A DNA stretch of 64,000 nucleotides from Rummeliibacillus suwonensis (GTDB taxonomy: Bacteria; Bacillota; Bacilli; Bacillales_A; Planococcaceae). Under the pieces are notes generated by a model. That model worked only from the letters and a program-made list of their open reading frames with translations, was not told the DNA's origin and searched no databases. The position numbers and the translations under genes were made by a program. Positions 35,098-44,218 of this stretch are shown here, in pieces. The stretch spans positions 649,345-713,344 of the forward strand of contig NZ_VCBL01000001.1 of NCBI RefSeq assembly GCF_007896435.1, in the 5' to 3' direction. Numbering within the stretch: the first letter of the stretch is position 1; each line of letters opens with the position of its first letter.

Positions 35098-35619
35098 ATG
35101 TTCCGTCAATGTACCAAGCTATTCGTCCCAGCATTACTTATATTGAATATTGCAGCATGTGGCAATTCGGTAGATTCTCAAATATCAGAAGGACTTTCAG
35201 ATGCCGATACAATTTTCAATGCGAAACCAGAGAGTAGTACGGCATCAACTGAACATTTGCAATTTTATCTACCTAAAGGCTATGAAGTGAAAAATTCTTC
35301 TGATGAGACCAATGTGATTTTATCAAAGGATAAGCAAACATACGCCATATTTTTTAATCCAAATGAATCCAAGAAGAGTCAACACTTTTATAAAGCGCTA
35401 CAGAAAAGCGAAAAAGAAGAGATCGTTAAAGAGCAAACATATAAAAAAGATAATCGTTTTGGCTTTGCAACTGTATTAAAGAAAGGCCAAGAAAATTATG
35501 AAGTCATTGCAAGCACGGGTGGAGTGAAAGTTACGGGCTTAGTAAAAACAGAAGATGTCAATGCTACTATATCTGAATTAATGACGATTGCCCATTCCGT
35601 ACAATTGAAAAACAAGTGA
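35098..35619 (+). CDS. Putative lipoprotein
   Basis: A 173-residue lipoprotein. Signal sequence MFRQCTKLFVPALLILN ends in the lipobox IAAC (Cys21), so it should be anchored to the outer leaflet of the membrane. The mature part is hydrophilic with a PsbP/DUF-like alpha-beta pattern (LQFYLPKGYEVKNSSDETN, TYAIFFNPNE). No name recognised. ATG 35098 has ATGGAGGA at 7 nt; the upstream in-frame ATG at 35035 would bury the signal. It lies 10 nt before ytpP and is likely in the ytpP-ytpQ-ytpR operon. Confidence 0.75.
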   Translation: MFRQCTKLFVPALLILNIAACGNSVDSQISEGLSDADTIFNAKPESSTASTEHLQFYLPKGYEVKNSSDETNVILSKDKQTYAIFFNPNESKKSQHFYKALQKSEKEEIVKEQTYKKDNRFGFATVLKKGQENYEVIASTGGVKVTGLVKTEDVNATISELMTIAHSVQLKNK

Positions 35620-35629
35620 GGCTATGAAA

Positions 35630-35941
35630 ATGGAAAAATTACAATCAGTAGAACAATATCATTCTTTAAAAGAACAAGGTAAACATGTTTTTGTATTTGA
35701 AGCAGGATGGTGCAAAGACTGTCGCTTTATTGAACCCTTTATGCCAGCGGTTGAGGGAAAATTTAATGATTTTACATTTGTTTCTGTGGATCGAGATGAA
35801 TTCATCGATTTATGTGGAGAACTAAATGTATATGGTATTCCTAGTTTTATCGCATACAATAACGGTGACGAAACAGGACGCCTTGTCTCAAAAGACCGCA
35901 AAACACAAGAAGAGATTGAAAAATTTTTACAACAACAATAA
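35630..35941 (+). CDS. ytpP: Thioredoxin-like protein YtpP
   Basis: A 103-residue thioredoxin-fold protein with the redox motif WCKDC at residues 27-31 and the cis-Pro segment YGIPSFIAY. Known thioredoxins have WCGPC, so its redox potential probably differs. It likely works in the cytosol in thiol repair. ATG 35630 is preferred over 35624 for spacing to GTGAGG. Same order as in B. subtilis (ytpP, ytpQ, ytpR). Confidence 0.88.
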   Translation: MEKLQSVEQYHSLKEQGKHVFVFEAGWCKDCRFIEPFMPAVEGKFNDFTFVSVDRDEFIDLCGELNVYGIPSFIAYNNGDETGRLVSKDRKTQEEIEKFLQQQ

Positions 35942-35968
35942 GCTATTTTGGATGAGGTGAGTAACTAG

Positions 35969-36784
35969 GTGACGGCACAAGATTTAGTTAAAAAATTAAA
36001 AGAGCGTCTAGGTGAAGCTCACTTTGAATGGAAACTAGATTTAAAAACAAACAAATTAAGATTAGAGCATCGTGAGCTAGGCAAGGGAATGGATTTGTTG
36101 TTAGGCGATGTTCTAACAAAATATGATATACGTAAAGAAAAGGCGATTGATGAAGTTGTTTACACGATTGAGCAAACTTTTGAAGCGATGAAGAAGGAAA
36201 AGGAGCAAGGCTTCGAAGAGCTTACAAATATTTATCCTGTGATTCGTTCAGGCTCTTTTCCTAAAAAATCAAAAGAAGGACACGCTTTTATCACAACAGA
36301 ACATACTGCTGAAACAAGGATTTACTATGCGCTAGATCTTGGAAATACGTATCGCTTAATCGATGAAGAGATGGTCCAAAAATTACAAGTTCCCGTGGAA
36401 CAAATCAAAGAATCTGCACGCTTCCAAATACGTAAATTGCCGACAAATATTAAACAGGATGAAGTGGCTGGCAATATCTTTTATTTTCTAAATGAAAATG
36501 ATGGGTATGACGCAAGCCGTATTTTAAATGACGCCTTTTTAAAGGAAATGCGTGGTAAAATTGAAGGCGACATGACGGTTTCAGTGCCTCATCAAGATGT
36601 GTTGATCATCGGTGATATTCGCAATAATACAGGATATGATGTTTTAGCCCAAATGACCATGCATTTCTTTACAGTAGGAGCAGTTCCTATTACATCATTA
36701 TCCTTTATCTACGAAGATGGCCACTTAGAGCCGATCTTTATCCTAGCCAAAAACAGAGTAAAAAAGGAGCAAGAAAGAAAATGA
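35969..36784 (+). CDS. ytpQ: YtpQ, DUF1444 protein
   Basis: A 271-residue cytosolic protein of the DUF1444 family. The first ~60 residues are a charged helical part, and the C-terminal half has alternating strands (MTVSVPHQDVLIIGDIRNN, FFTVGAVPITSLSFIYEDG). No function is known for the family. GTG 35969 follows GATGAGGTGAG. Its stop overlaps the ytpR start by ATGA, so translation is coupled. Confidence 0.88.
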   Translation: MTAQDLVKKLKERLGEAHFEWKLDLKTNKLRLEHRELGKGMDLLLGDVLTKYDIRKEKAIDEVVYTIEQTFEAMKKEKEQGFEELTNIYPVIRSGSFPKKSKEGHAFITTEHTAETRIYYALDLGNTYRLIDEEMVQKLQVPVEQIKESARFQIRKLPTNIKQDEVAGNIFYFLNENDGYDASRILNDAFLKEMRGKIEGDMTVSVPHQDVLIIGDIRNNTGYDVLAQMTMHFFTVGAVPITSLSFIYEDGHLEPIFILAKNRVKKEQERK

Positions 36785-37389
36785 TTGTATCGTATAACAA
36801 AGCGCATGTAGGTGACATATTACTAGTTCAGTTGACGACAGAAACGATTGTCAAAACAGAATTAGAAAAACACGGAGATTTAGTATTATTAAAAGAAGGA
36901 GCAACTGGCGAAGTAAAAGGGTTTAATCTTTTTAATGCTAGTAATTATTTGACAATAGAAGAAGTCGGCAATGTAGAAGTGACGAAAGAACTTGTTGCAC
37001 AATTAGAAGAGGCTATCGCGAAAAATGGGGTTGTACTCAGTCTTGATGTAGACTTATCTCCTAAATTTGTAGTAGGCCATGTGAAAGAGATGGGGGAACA
37101 TCCAAATGCTGACAAACTACATATTTGTCAAGTAGATGTTGGCGAAGATGAACCATTACAAATTGTATGTGGTGCTCCAAATGTTGCAGAAGGACAACAT
37201 GTAGTCGTTGCTAAAATCGGTGCAGTAATGCCTTCTGGTATGGTCATTAAAGAATCTGCGTTGCGGGGTGTGGATTCTTATGGCATGATGTGCTCTGCGC
37301 GTGAATTAGCTATTCCAAATGCACCACAAGTAAGAGGCATCATGGTTTTAGATAACGACACAGAAATCGGCTCAGCATTCAAATTTTAA
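36781..37389 (+). CDS. ytpR: YtpR, tRNA-binding (EMAP/PheT-N) domain protein
   Basis: A 202-residue protein. The C-terminal ~110 residues form the OB-fold tRNA-binding domain seen at the N-terminus of the PheRS beta chain (VVGHVKEMGEHPNADKLHIC, VCGAPNVAEGQHVVVAKIGA, GMMCSARELAI). The N-terminal ~85 residues are specific to YtpR. It binds RNA by inference and may help tRNA handling. End of the ytpP-ytpQ-ytpR operon. Confidence 0.9.
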   Translation: MIVSYNKAHVGDILLVQLTTETIVKTELEKHGDLVLLKEGATGEVKGFNLFNASNYLTIEEVGNVEVTKELVAQLEEAIAKNGVVLSLDVDLSPKFVVGHVKEMGEHPNADKLHICQVDVGEDEPLQIVCGAPNVAEGQHVVVAKIGAVMPSGMVIKESALRGVDSYGMMCSARELAIPNAPQVRGIMVLDNDTEIGSAFKF

Positions 37390-37436
37390 CTAATACTATT
37401 TAAAAGGGGTCTTTATCAAGTATGTACTTGCTTAAA

Positions 37437-37507
37437 TAAGCATATGCATAGCAGACCGTAGCGGAAATCAGCGAATCAACTATGTTTGTGGATAATTTGG
37501 TGTTGAC
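37437..37507 (+). repeat. Decayed right end of a miniature element
   Basis: AGACCGTAGCGGAAATCAGCG and TGTGGATAATTTGGTGTTGA keep the order of the right end of the 24615 element. The terminal repeat is damaged. Confidence 0.55.
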
Positions 37508-37528
37508 TCAAAAATGAAAATATCAAAC

Positions 37529-37568
37529 AGCAAGGTGTCTTTCTCAAAAAGGGTAAGACACTTTTTTA
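37529..37568 (+). terminator. Terminator of the ytpPQR operon
   Basis: AAGGTGTCTT (37532-37541) pairs with AAGACACTTTTTT. Confidence 0.8.
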
Positions 37569-37741
37569 CATTTTAATAAAGAGCATGAGGGGGATCATTC
37601 GTATATTTTAAAACGACTCTATGAATAATATCCTAGTAAAAAAATAAAGATATATGATGGAATCGTTTTAAACGCGTTGCATGAATGCATTTATTATTGA
37701 TAAAATGAAGGCAATGATTTAGAAAAGAGTGGTGCAAATAT

Positions 37742-40700
37742 ATGAGCTGGTTTAAAAAAATCGTCTCTCGCATTCTAGGTGATGAAATAGAAGAACCATC
37801 AGCTAAGAATAATATGAATAACAATGATAATAATGAAGAACAATATAAATCATTCGAACAATTTGAAAATGATTATGAATACGAAGAAACTAAATATGAG
37901 GATGAATATATTCAACAGCAGCAAAGAAAACAGGCACGGAGCGTTGAACCAAATTTTATCAAAAAAAGAGAGTCTTTTAAATTCCCTTTGATTCCAGATG
38001 AAAATGAGCAATATGGGGATGAAACAGGGTTTACGAAGTCATCTAGCAAGCAACAAGCTCAGCAAGAAAATATGACTTTTCCTGATTGGGTATCACCGAA
38101 TAAATCAGTACGTCCTGTTCGAAAAGAAGCGTCCAATCAGGTACAACATGAGCGTTCCTATCAAGCAGCACAACATATGGATCAGCGACCAGAAATGTAT
38201 TCGCCTTTTGCGCGTGAACCTCGTGGATTAAAGGGAGTCGTTGAAAAAACAAGTAGAGAAAATTATAATCCATTTAATCCTAATGGGACAAAAAGCTTGA
38301 ATCCCTCCAAAAAATACACACCACAACAAAATAGGGTGGAAAAGAAAGCTGTTAGCGAACCTGTAAAACCTTCATACGTACCTAAAAAGAAAAAATTTGT
38401 ACCGACAGAAGTACCATCGCCCATTTATGGTTTTCAAAAGCCACCAAAGCGTGGTCGAAGCATATATGATTTGTTAGATGAGAAACAAAAAGAAAAAGAG
38501 CAAAGTAGTGGCAAAGTGGATTTTCGGAATGAAATAGCTGCCACAACTGTAAAGGCATCCTCTAATCAAAAAAACACAGAAAGTATTTCATCAGCAATGG
38601 TTGACGAAACTTATGGCAATGAAGCGACAACAGTTAACGAAAATGCAGTGGAACTAAAAAATAGTGAAAAACACCTTTATGAAAAGGATCAGAACAAAGT
38701 AACAAAAACCGAAGAACAAGAAGGACAGGTTCAAAATGTAGTAAATGAACATATAGTTGTAGAAAAGGAACAAAATCGGGCACAATTACAAAATACATCT
38801 CCATTAAAAGAGGAATCCATAGAGGAGACAGGACCTCTATTAAACAAAGAAGAAACGAATATGGATGAAAAAGTAGAAATAGAGGAAACGATTTTAAAAT
38901 CAGATGAAACAACTATTGAAACAGAGCCTATGCGACCATTTAAAGAAGCGGTCGATATCGAAGAAACCAATCACTCAGATGATTCATCAGAAACGATTAG
39001 GTCAATCGCAGAAACTGATCCTAAAGTAAGCGAAACGATGAAAGTTGAAACAATAGAAATAGAGAAAGCTTTAGATCCAGAAGAAGTGACAAGAGAAGAG
39101 CCTGAAGTGTCTATAAACGGTGGAATACCCGATAAAGGAATTAAAACTACGGAGGTTTTTACTCAATTAGAAGATGAGGAGATATCTAAAGAAGAAATAG
39201 CTCAAAGCCAACCAGTTAAAGTGGAAAATTTCGAAAATCGAAAATCGGGTAGTCAAATCCCGTTTAATGTTGTCATGTTAAAATCGGATAAGAAAAAAAT
39301 AGAACAATCCATTGCACAGACAACTCCATTATCTCGCGCAAAAACTTGGAGTGAACCTGATTCAAAATCTGTTCGTAGTGAGTCTGAATCACCTAAGGAT
39401 GTAATGCCGAAAGAAGAATATAAGGAACTTGCTGAACAAGATACAAAGAAAGTTGAAGAGGTTAATGGTGAATCATCAGCAACTGCGGTTAGAATGTCAG
39501 TTCCGCTAAAACAAGAGGAACAAGAAAAAACAGCGTCTATTCAAGATACTTCTGAGCACCAAAGAAATATGATAGTAGAACAGGAACCGTCGACTGTAAA
39601 TGATTATCTTGAAACAGCACTTTCTTATTTGGAACCGCCAGAAGAGCAAACAGAGGATTTTGAATGGATGGATACACAAGGCGTGAAGTTGATCGAGGCA
39701 TTGTCTTATTTCCAAATTGAAGGAGAAATTGTACAGATCGTTCAAGGTCCTGCTGTAACACAATTTGAAATTACAGTAGGTCATGGAGTAAAAGTAAGTA
39801 AAATACGGAACTTAGCGGATGACTTAAAACTTGCACTAGCGGCAAAGGATATCCGTATCCAAGCGCCAATACCAGGGAAAAGTTCAATTGGCATCGAAAT
39901 CCCAAATCGCAAATCGCGACCTGTTAGACTTTCAGAAGTGGTGACCCATGAATCCTTTGTTGATTCTAAATCGCCTCTTGAAGCGGCATTGGGATTAGAT
40001 TTAACGGGGGAACCTGTTACTATTGATTTACGAAAAATGCCACATGGAATGATCGCTGGGGCTACTGGTTCAGGAAAATCTGTGTGCATAAACTCACTTT
40101 TAATCAGTTTACTCTTGAAAGCTAGTCCACAAGATGTAAAATTGATGTTAATCGATCCAAAGATGGTGGAACTTGCACCTTTCAATCATATTCCACATCT
40201 AGTTAGTCCAGTTATTACAGACGTCAAGGCTGCTACTGCCGCGCTTAAATGGGCAGTAGATGAAATGGATCGCCGTTATCAACTATTTGCTCATGTTGGT
40301 GCACGTGATATTACAAGATATAACAAAATGGTTGAAAAAGAGCGCAAATATTCATTGAAAATGCCTTATCTCGTGATTGTTATTGATGAATTAGCCGATT
40401 TAATGATGATGTCTCCACAAGAGGTGGAGGAATCGATTTGTCGAATAGCACAAAAAGCACGTGCTTGTGGTATTCATCTTGTATTAGCAACACAAAGGCC
40501 CTCAGTGGATGTTATCACTGGTTTGATTAAATCGAATATTCCAACGCGAATTGCATTCTCTGTATCATCCCATGTGGATTCTCGTACAATATTAGATTGT
40601 CAGGGAGCTGAAAGATTATTAGGGAGAGGAGATATGCTTTACCTTGGTAATGGCATGTCTGCACCGGTGCGAGTACAAGGCACATATGTTACGGATGAAG

Positions 40701-41023
40701 AGATTGAAGCTGTAACGAATTTTGTCCGTACACTTGGTGAGCCTGATTATCTATTCGAACAAGATGAATTATTAAAAAAAGTCGATTCTATTGATGAACA
40801 AGATGAACTTTTTGAAGAAGCTTGTCGCTATATTTGCAGTGAAGGATCTGTTTCAGCATCCTCATTACAGAGAAAATATCGTATTGGCTATAATCGTGCA
40901 GCTAGGCTAGTAGATATGATGGAAGCACAAGGTTTTATCTCAGAATCTAAGGGAACAAAACCGAGAGATGTTTTTTTAACAGAGCATGATATAGAGGAAA
41001 TATTCGGTACACATGATGCATAA
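37742..41023 (+). CDS. sftA: FtsK/SpoIIIE-family DNA translocase SftA
   Basis: A 1093-residue soluble translocase that clears DNA from the closing septum. No membrane segments at the N-terminus, which separates it from SpoIIIE. Residues ~20-640 are a low-complexity, Glu/Lys-rich linker. Then come the alpha domain (FQIEGEIVQIVQGPAVTQFE), Walker A GATGSGKS at 773-780, Walker B YLVIVIDELADLMM, TQRPSVDVITGLIKSN and the gamma winged helix at the C-terminus (SVSASSLQRKYRIGYNRAAR) that reads SRS/KOPS-type sites. It is longer than the ~950 residues of B. subtilis SftA, the excess being in the linker. ATG 37742 has only a weak ribosome binding site (AGAGTGG). Confidence 0.93.
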   Translation: MSWFKKIVSRILGDEIEEPSAKNNMNNNDNNEEQYKSFEQFENDYEYEETKYEDEYIQQQQRKQARSVEPNFIKKRESFKFPLIPDENEQYGDETGFTKSSSKQQAQQENMTFPDWVSPNKSVRPVRKEASNQVQHERSYQAAQHMDQRPEMYSPFAREPRGLKGVVEKTSRENYNPFNPNGTKSLNPSKKYTPQQNRVEKKAVSEPVKPSYVPKKKKFVPTEVPSPIYGFQKPPKRGRSIYDLLDEKQKEKEQSSGKVDFRNEIAATTVKASSNQKNTESISSAMVDETYGNEATTVNENAVELKNSEKHLYEKDQNKVTKTEEQEGQVQNVVNEHIVVEKEQNRAQLQNTSPLKEESIEETGPLLNKEETNMDEKVEIEETILKSDETTIETEPMRPFKEAVDIEETNHSDDSSETIRSIAETDPKVSETMKVETIEIEKALDPEEVTREEPEVSINGGIPDKGIKTTEVFTQLEDEEISKEEIAQSQPVKVENFENRKSGSQIPFNVVMLKSDKKKIEQSIAQTTPLSRAKTWSEPDSKSVRSESESPKDVMPKEEYKELAEQDTKKVEEVNGESSATAVRMSVPLKQEEQEKTASIQDTSEHQRNMIVEQEPSTVNDYLETALSYLEPPEEQTEDFEWMDTQGVKLIEALSYFQIEGEIVQIVQGPAVTQFEITVGHGVKVSKIRNLADDLKLALAAKDIRIQAPIPGKSSIGIEIPNRKSRPVRLSEVVTHESFVDSKSPLEAALGLDLTGEPVTIDLRKMPHGMIAGATGSGKSVCINSLLISLLLKASPQDVKLMLIDPKMVELAPFNHIPHLVSPVITDVKAATAALKWAVDEMDRRYQLFAHVGARDITRYNKMVEKERKYSLKMPYLVIVIDELADLMMMSPQEVEESICRIAQKARACGIHLVLATQRPSVDVITGLIKSNIPTRIAFSVSSHVDSRTILDCQGAERLLGRGDMLYLGNGMSAPVRVQGTYVTDEEIEAVTNFVRTLGEPDYLFEQDELLKKVDSIDEQDELFEEACRYICSEGSVSASSLQRKYRIGYNRAARLVDMMEAQGFISESKGTKPRDVFLTEHDIEEIFGTHDA

Positions 41024-41390
41024 ATTTTATGTGTTTTAACATATTTTTTCTATTTTAAGTCGAAAATAATAAGGAATTGGTGATTAGTTTAGAACTGTGG
41101 AAAATCGTGCTATAATGAAAGATGTTTTAATTGACGATTACAAAAATAGGACTTACTAAATTAGTAAGTATGAAAAAAGCGAAAGTAAATGAAAGAGCTA
41201 GTGTCATAGAACTATTAATGGATTAAATTATTCAGTAATAGAGTCTATTGGCAACTTAAAACTTGAAGAACAAGAGGGTTTGCTTGATGAAGTATGCTTA
41301 GCATTATCCATCAAGAAGTCACCGGTTTTACGGGACAGTTCATAGATTTAATTATTCAAGGGTGAGGAAACTTTCCCGGGAGGTTTCAAC
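41024..41390 (+). promoter_or_regulatory. Long murC leader with promoter-like site
   Basis: TATAAT at 41111-41116 with a poor -35 (TTTAGA at 41088) marks a likely start, giving a leader of about 270 nt before murC. The leader has no T-box motif. It holds an 18-codon open frame starting ATGAAAAAAGCGAAAG at 41171 and a second open stretch (41224-41346) in another frame ending in a stop, without a start codon. These may be a broken small gene. No known riboswitch recognised. Confidence 0.4.
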
Positions 41391-42695
41391 ATGACAGTTT
41401 ATCATTTTACAGGTATTAAAGGTTCAGGAATGAGTCCACTTGCTCAAATTTTATTTGATTCAGGAGAACAAGTACAAGGATCAGACATAGAAAAATATTT
41501 TTTTACAGAAGAACCACTTAGAAAACGTAATATTACTATTTTGCCTTTTAACGCAGACAATATTAAACCTGGCATGACTGTAATCGCAGGTAATGCGTTT
41601 CCAGATAACCATCCAGAAATTGTGCGCGCAAAAGAATTAGGTGTCGAAGTTATTCGATATCACAAATTCTTAGGAAGTTACCTAGAAAACTTTACATCCA
41701 TTGCTATTACAGGGGCACATGGCAAAACTTCAACAACTGGGTTAATGGCGCATGTATTAGAAGGAGCGCATCCTACATCCTATCTAATCGGTGATGGCAC
41801 AGGTGGTGGCACAAAGAACGCACAAAATTTCGTAATGGAAGCTTGTGAATATCGCCGCCATTTCCTAGCATATCATCCGGATTATGCAGTTATGACGAAT
41901 ATTGATTTTGACCATCCAGATTATTATAAAGACGCTGAGGACGTATTTGATGCATTCCAAACATTGGCTCTTCAAGTGAAGAGAGCAATTGTGGCCTGTG
42001 GGGATGACGAATATTTACAAAAGATTAAAGCGAATGTTCCGGTTGTATATTACGGTTTCGGTTCTGAGAATGATTTTGAAGCTCGTAATGTAGAAAAGAC
42101 AACAGAAGGTACTTCCTTTGAAGTATATGTTCGAAATGAATTTTATAGTAAATTCTTTATCCCAATGTTCGGAGACCATAATGTGTTAAATACATTGGCT
42201 GTTATTTCGCTTTGTCATTATGAAGGTCTGCCAACAGAACTAATTCAAGAGCGCCTTCATACTTATCATGGTGTCAAACGCAGATTTACTGAAACAGATA
42301 TTGGTGAACGTACATTAATCGATGATTATGCACATCATCCAACTGAAATAAGTGCAACGATTCAAGCTGCACGTCAAAAATTTCCAGGTCGTGAACTTGT
42401 CGCTATTTTTCAACCACATACATTTACACGTACACAAGCATTTCTACAAAACTTTGCCAATAGTTTAAATCAAGCGGACAGTGTTTATCTATGCAATATT
42501 TTTGGCTCTGCCCGTGAAAAATCTGGTGCACTATCTATTCAAGATCTAGCTAATCTAGTGGAAGGTAGCAAAATATTAACAATGGATAGCGTATCAGATT
42601 TGCTAACGCATAAAGATTCAGTCTTCTTATTTATGGGTGCCGGAGATATTCATAAATTCCAAGAGGCTTTTGAAAATCTGCTCAAAGAAAACTAG
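41391..42695 (+). CDS. murC: UDP-N-acetylmuramate--L-alanine ligase MurC
   Basis: A 434-residue cytosolic ligase that adds L-Ala to UDP-MurNAc, the first peptide step of peptidoglycan. It has the N-terminal nucleotide fold ([17 protein letters not shown]), the ATP loop TGAHGKTST, the EACEYRRHF metal site and YAHHPTEI in the C-terminal domain. ATG 41391 follows GGGAGGTTTC. Order sftA-murC matches B. subtilis. Confidence 0.96.
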   Translation: MTVYHFTGIKGSGMSPLAQILFDSGEQVQGSDIEKYFFTEEPLRKRNITILPFNADNIKPGMTVIAGNAFPDNHPEIVRAKELGVEVIRYHKFLGSYLENFTSIAITGAHGKTSTTGLMAHVLEGAHPTSYLIGDGTGGGTKNAQNFVMEACEYRRHFLAYHPDYAVMTNIDFDHPDYYKDAEDVFDAFQTLALQVKRAIVACGDDEYLQKIKANVPVVYYGFGSENDFEARNVEKTTEGTSFEVYVRNEFYSKFFIPMFGDHNVLNTLAVISLCHYEGLPTELIQERLHTYHGVKRRFTETDIGERTLIDDYAHHPTEISATIQAARQKFPGRELVAIFQPHTFTRTQAFLQNFANSLNQADSVYLCNIFGSAREKSGALSIQDLANLVEGSKILTMDSVSDLLTHKDSVFLFMGAGDIHKFQEAFENLLKEN

Positions 42696-42717
42696 AGGAT
42701 TTAATATTTATAAGGGA

Positions 42718-42758
42718 AAGTTGTCGAAAACATCAGGAACGTTTTCGACAGCTTTTTT
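42718..42758 (+). terminator. Terminator of murC
   Basis: AGTTGTCGAAAAC pairs with GTTTTCGACAGCTTTTTT. Confidence 0.88.
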
Positions 42759-42969
42759 AATATGGAATAACAGTCTTATATGAACAATATAATGCTAAAT
42801 ACTCATGGCCTTCCATAATCCATTAGAAGAAAAGAAATTTCGTACTTTTTCGTACAATATTTTACTGGCAGGATATAGAAAGAATTTGTAGAATATAATT
42901 AAGTAAGTGATGTTTAAATACACTTATTTTGTGGAAAAATCCGTATATAGAGAATGGAGGTATTTAAAA

Positions 42970-43434
42970 ATGATTGTTATTCTATACATTGCTGCATTAG
43001 TAGCCGCCATTGGCTTCCTTGTGTTGTGTATTAGTTTAGCTATGACATTAAATTCGTTGAAAAAAACGATGAATAATGTCGCCAGTACAATGGCTGGCAT
43101 TGAAGGACAAATGGAAGGGATTACAAGAGAATCTACAAGTCTATTAGAAAAAACGAATGGGCTTGCTGAAGATATTCAAGAAAAATCTCAACAATTGAAT
43201 TCAGTAGTGACTGCTGCTAAGGGATTTGCAGATTCTGTTAGTAACTTAAGCGATTCTGTAAAACATGTTACTTCATCCATTAATACGAATGTCGTGAAAA
43301 ACAGCGACCAGATTGCCAAAGTGATTCAATGGAGTAATGCCTTTATGGGAATTCGTGATAAGCTGAAAGATCAAAAAGATTCTCAGGTAGAAACGATTTA
43401 TGAAGATGTACCAAGGAAAAGAAAACGCAAATAA
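42970..43434 (+). CDS. ytxG: YtxG, DUF948 membrane-anchored coiled-coil protein
   Basis: A 154-residue protein with one N-terminal membrane helix (IVILYIAALVAAIGFLVLCI) and a long heptad-repeat region typical of DUF948. The C-terminus is basic (PRKRKRK). In B. subtilis ytxG heads a general-stress operon under SigB. Here GTTTAA at 42912 with GTGGAA 13 nt later could be a weak SigB promoter; the -10 is far from GGGTAT. ATG 42970 has ATGGAGG at 9 nt. ytxH follows after 13 nt. Confidence 0.85.
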   Translation: MIVILYIAALVAAIGFLVLCISLAMTLNSLKKTMNNVASTMAGIEGQMEGITRESTSLLEKTNGLAEDIQEKSQQLNSVVTAAKGFADSVSNLSDSVKHVTSSINTNVVKNSDQIAKVIQWSNAFMGIRDKLKDQKDSQVETIYEDVPRKRKRK

Positions 43435-43447
43435 GAGGGGGATTTAT

Positions 43448-44026
43448 ATGGTAGAACAGAAACCGAACTATAGTGAAGTAAGAAATGTAGGTTATGAGGA
43501 AAATGGCCAAACACTTTTACCGCAGACATATGAAAGACGTGCTGAATCTTTATATTCAAATGATAATGGCAATGTGAATATCAAAGACTTTATCATTGGC
43601 GCCTTTGTTGGCGGTGTAGTTGGGGCAGCTACAGCATTGTTCTTAGCTCCTAAAGCAGGAAAAGAATTGCGTAATGACGTGGCGATTCAAGCTAGTCAGT
43701 TTAAAGAAAAAAGTGCTGAATTGACATCAACTGCAAAAGAAAAAACAGTGGAACTATCCAAGAAGGTCCAAGCACAATCAGGTCAATTGGTTGATAAAGT
43801 AAAATCTTTTAAATCTACTGCAACACCTCCACTTGATGATGGTACGGTTTCCTACGAAGGAGAAGAACCCTTAGATATTATGGAAACAATGGAAAAGACA
43901 ATTGCTGAATTTGAAGCTGAAGACAAAGAGCATACAGCTGTAAGTGCAGCGATCGAAGAAGCCATATCAGATACAGATGAAAAAGAAAACAATGAAAAAG
44001 AAACCAACGAAAAAGAAACAAAATAG
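43448..44026 (+). CDS. ytxH: YtxH-family general stress protein
   Basis: A 192-residue protein with the YtxH core: a glycine-rich membrane hairpin FIIGAFVGGVVGAATALFLAPKAGKELR followed by amphipathic helices (AKEKTVELSKKVQAQSGQL), ending in an acidic Asn/Glu/Lys tail. Function is unknown beyond stress induction in relatives. It lies in one operon with ytxG; the third gene of the B. subtilis operon (ytxJ) is absent. Confidence 0.85.
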   Translation: MVEQKPNYSEVRNVGYEENGQTLLPQTYERRAESLYSNDNGNVNIKDFIIGAFVGGVVGAATALFLAPKAGKELRNDVAIQASQFKEKSAELTSTAKEKTVELSKKVQAQSGQLVDKVKSFKSTATPPLDDGTVSYEGEEPLDIMETMEKTIAEFEAEDKEHTAVSAAIEEAISDTDEKENNEKETNEKETK

Positions 44027-44040
44027 GATAGAAAAAATCT

Positions 44041-44099
44041 GCCCAAAAGAAAAATAGTATGTTAGGAGTAATCCTAGCATGCTATTTTTTAACTTGGGC
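44041..44099 (+). terminator. Terminator of ytxGH
   Basis: ATAGTATGTTAGGA pairs with TCCTAGCATGCTATTTTTT, with an outer GCCCAA / TTGGGC clamp. It is closely related to the hairpin at 6151. Confidence 0.85.
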
Positions 44100-44218
44100 A
44101 TAAATTGATCATACAATGACAGATCAAAATCCACATAGAATATAGATATAGAGGATTTTGATCATTGAAGATAAGTATGGGGAAATGATCGGGTGCCCAT
44201 TTTTTAAAATAGTCTTTT

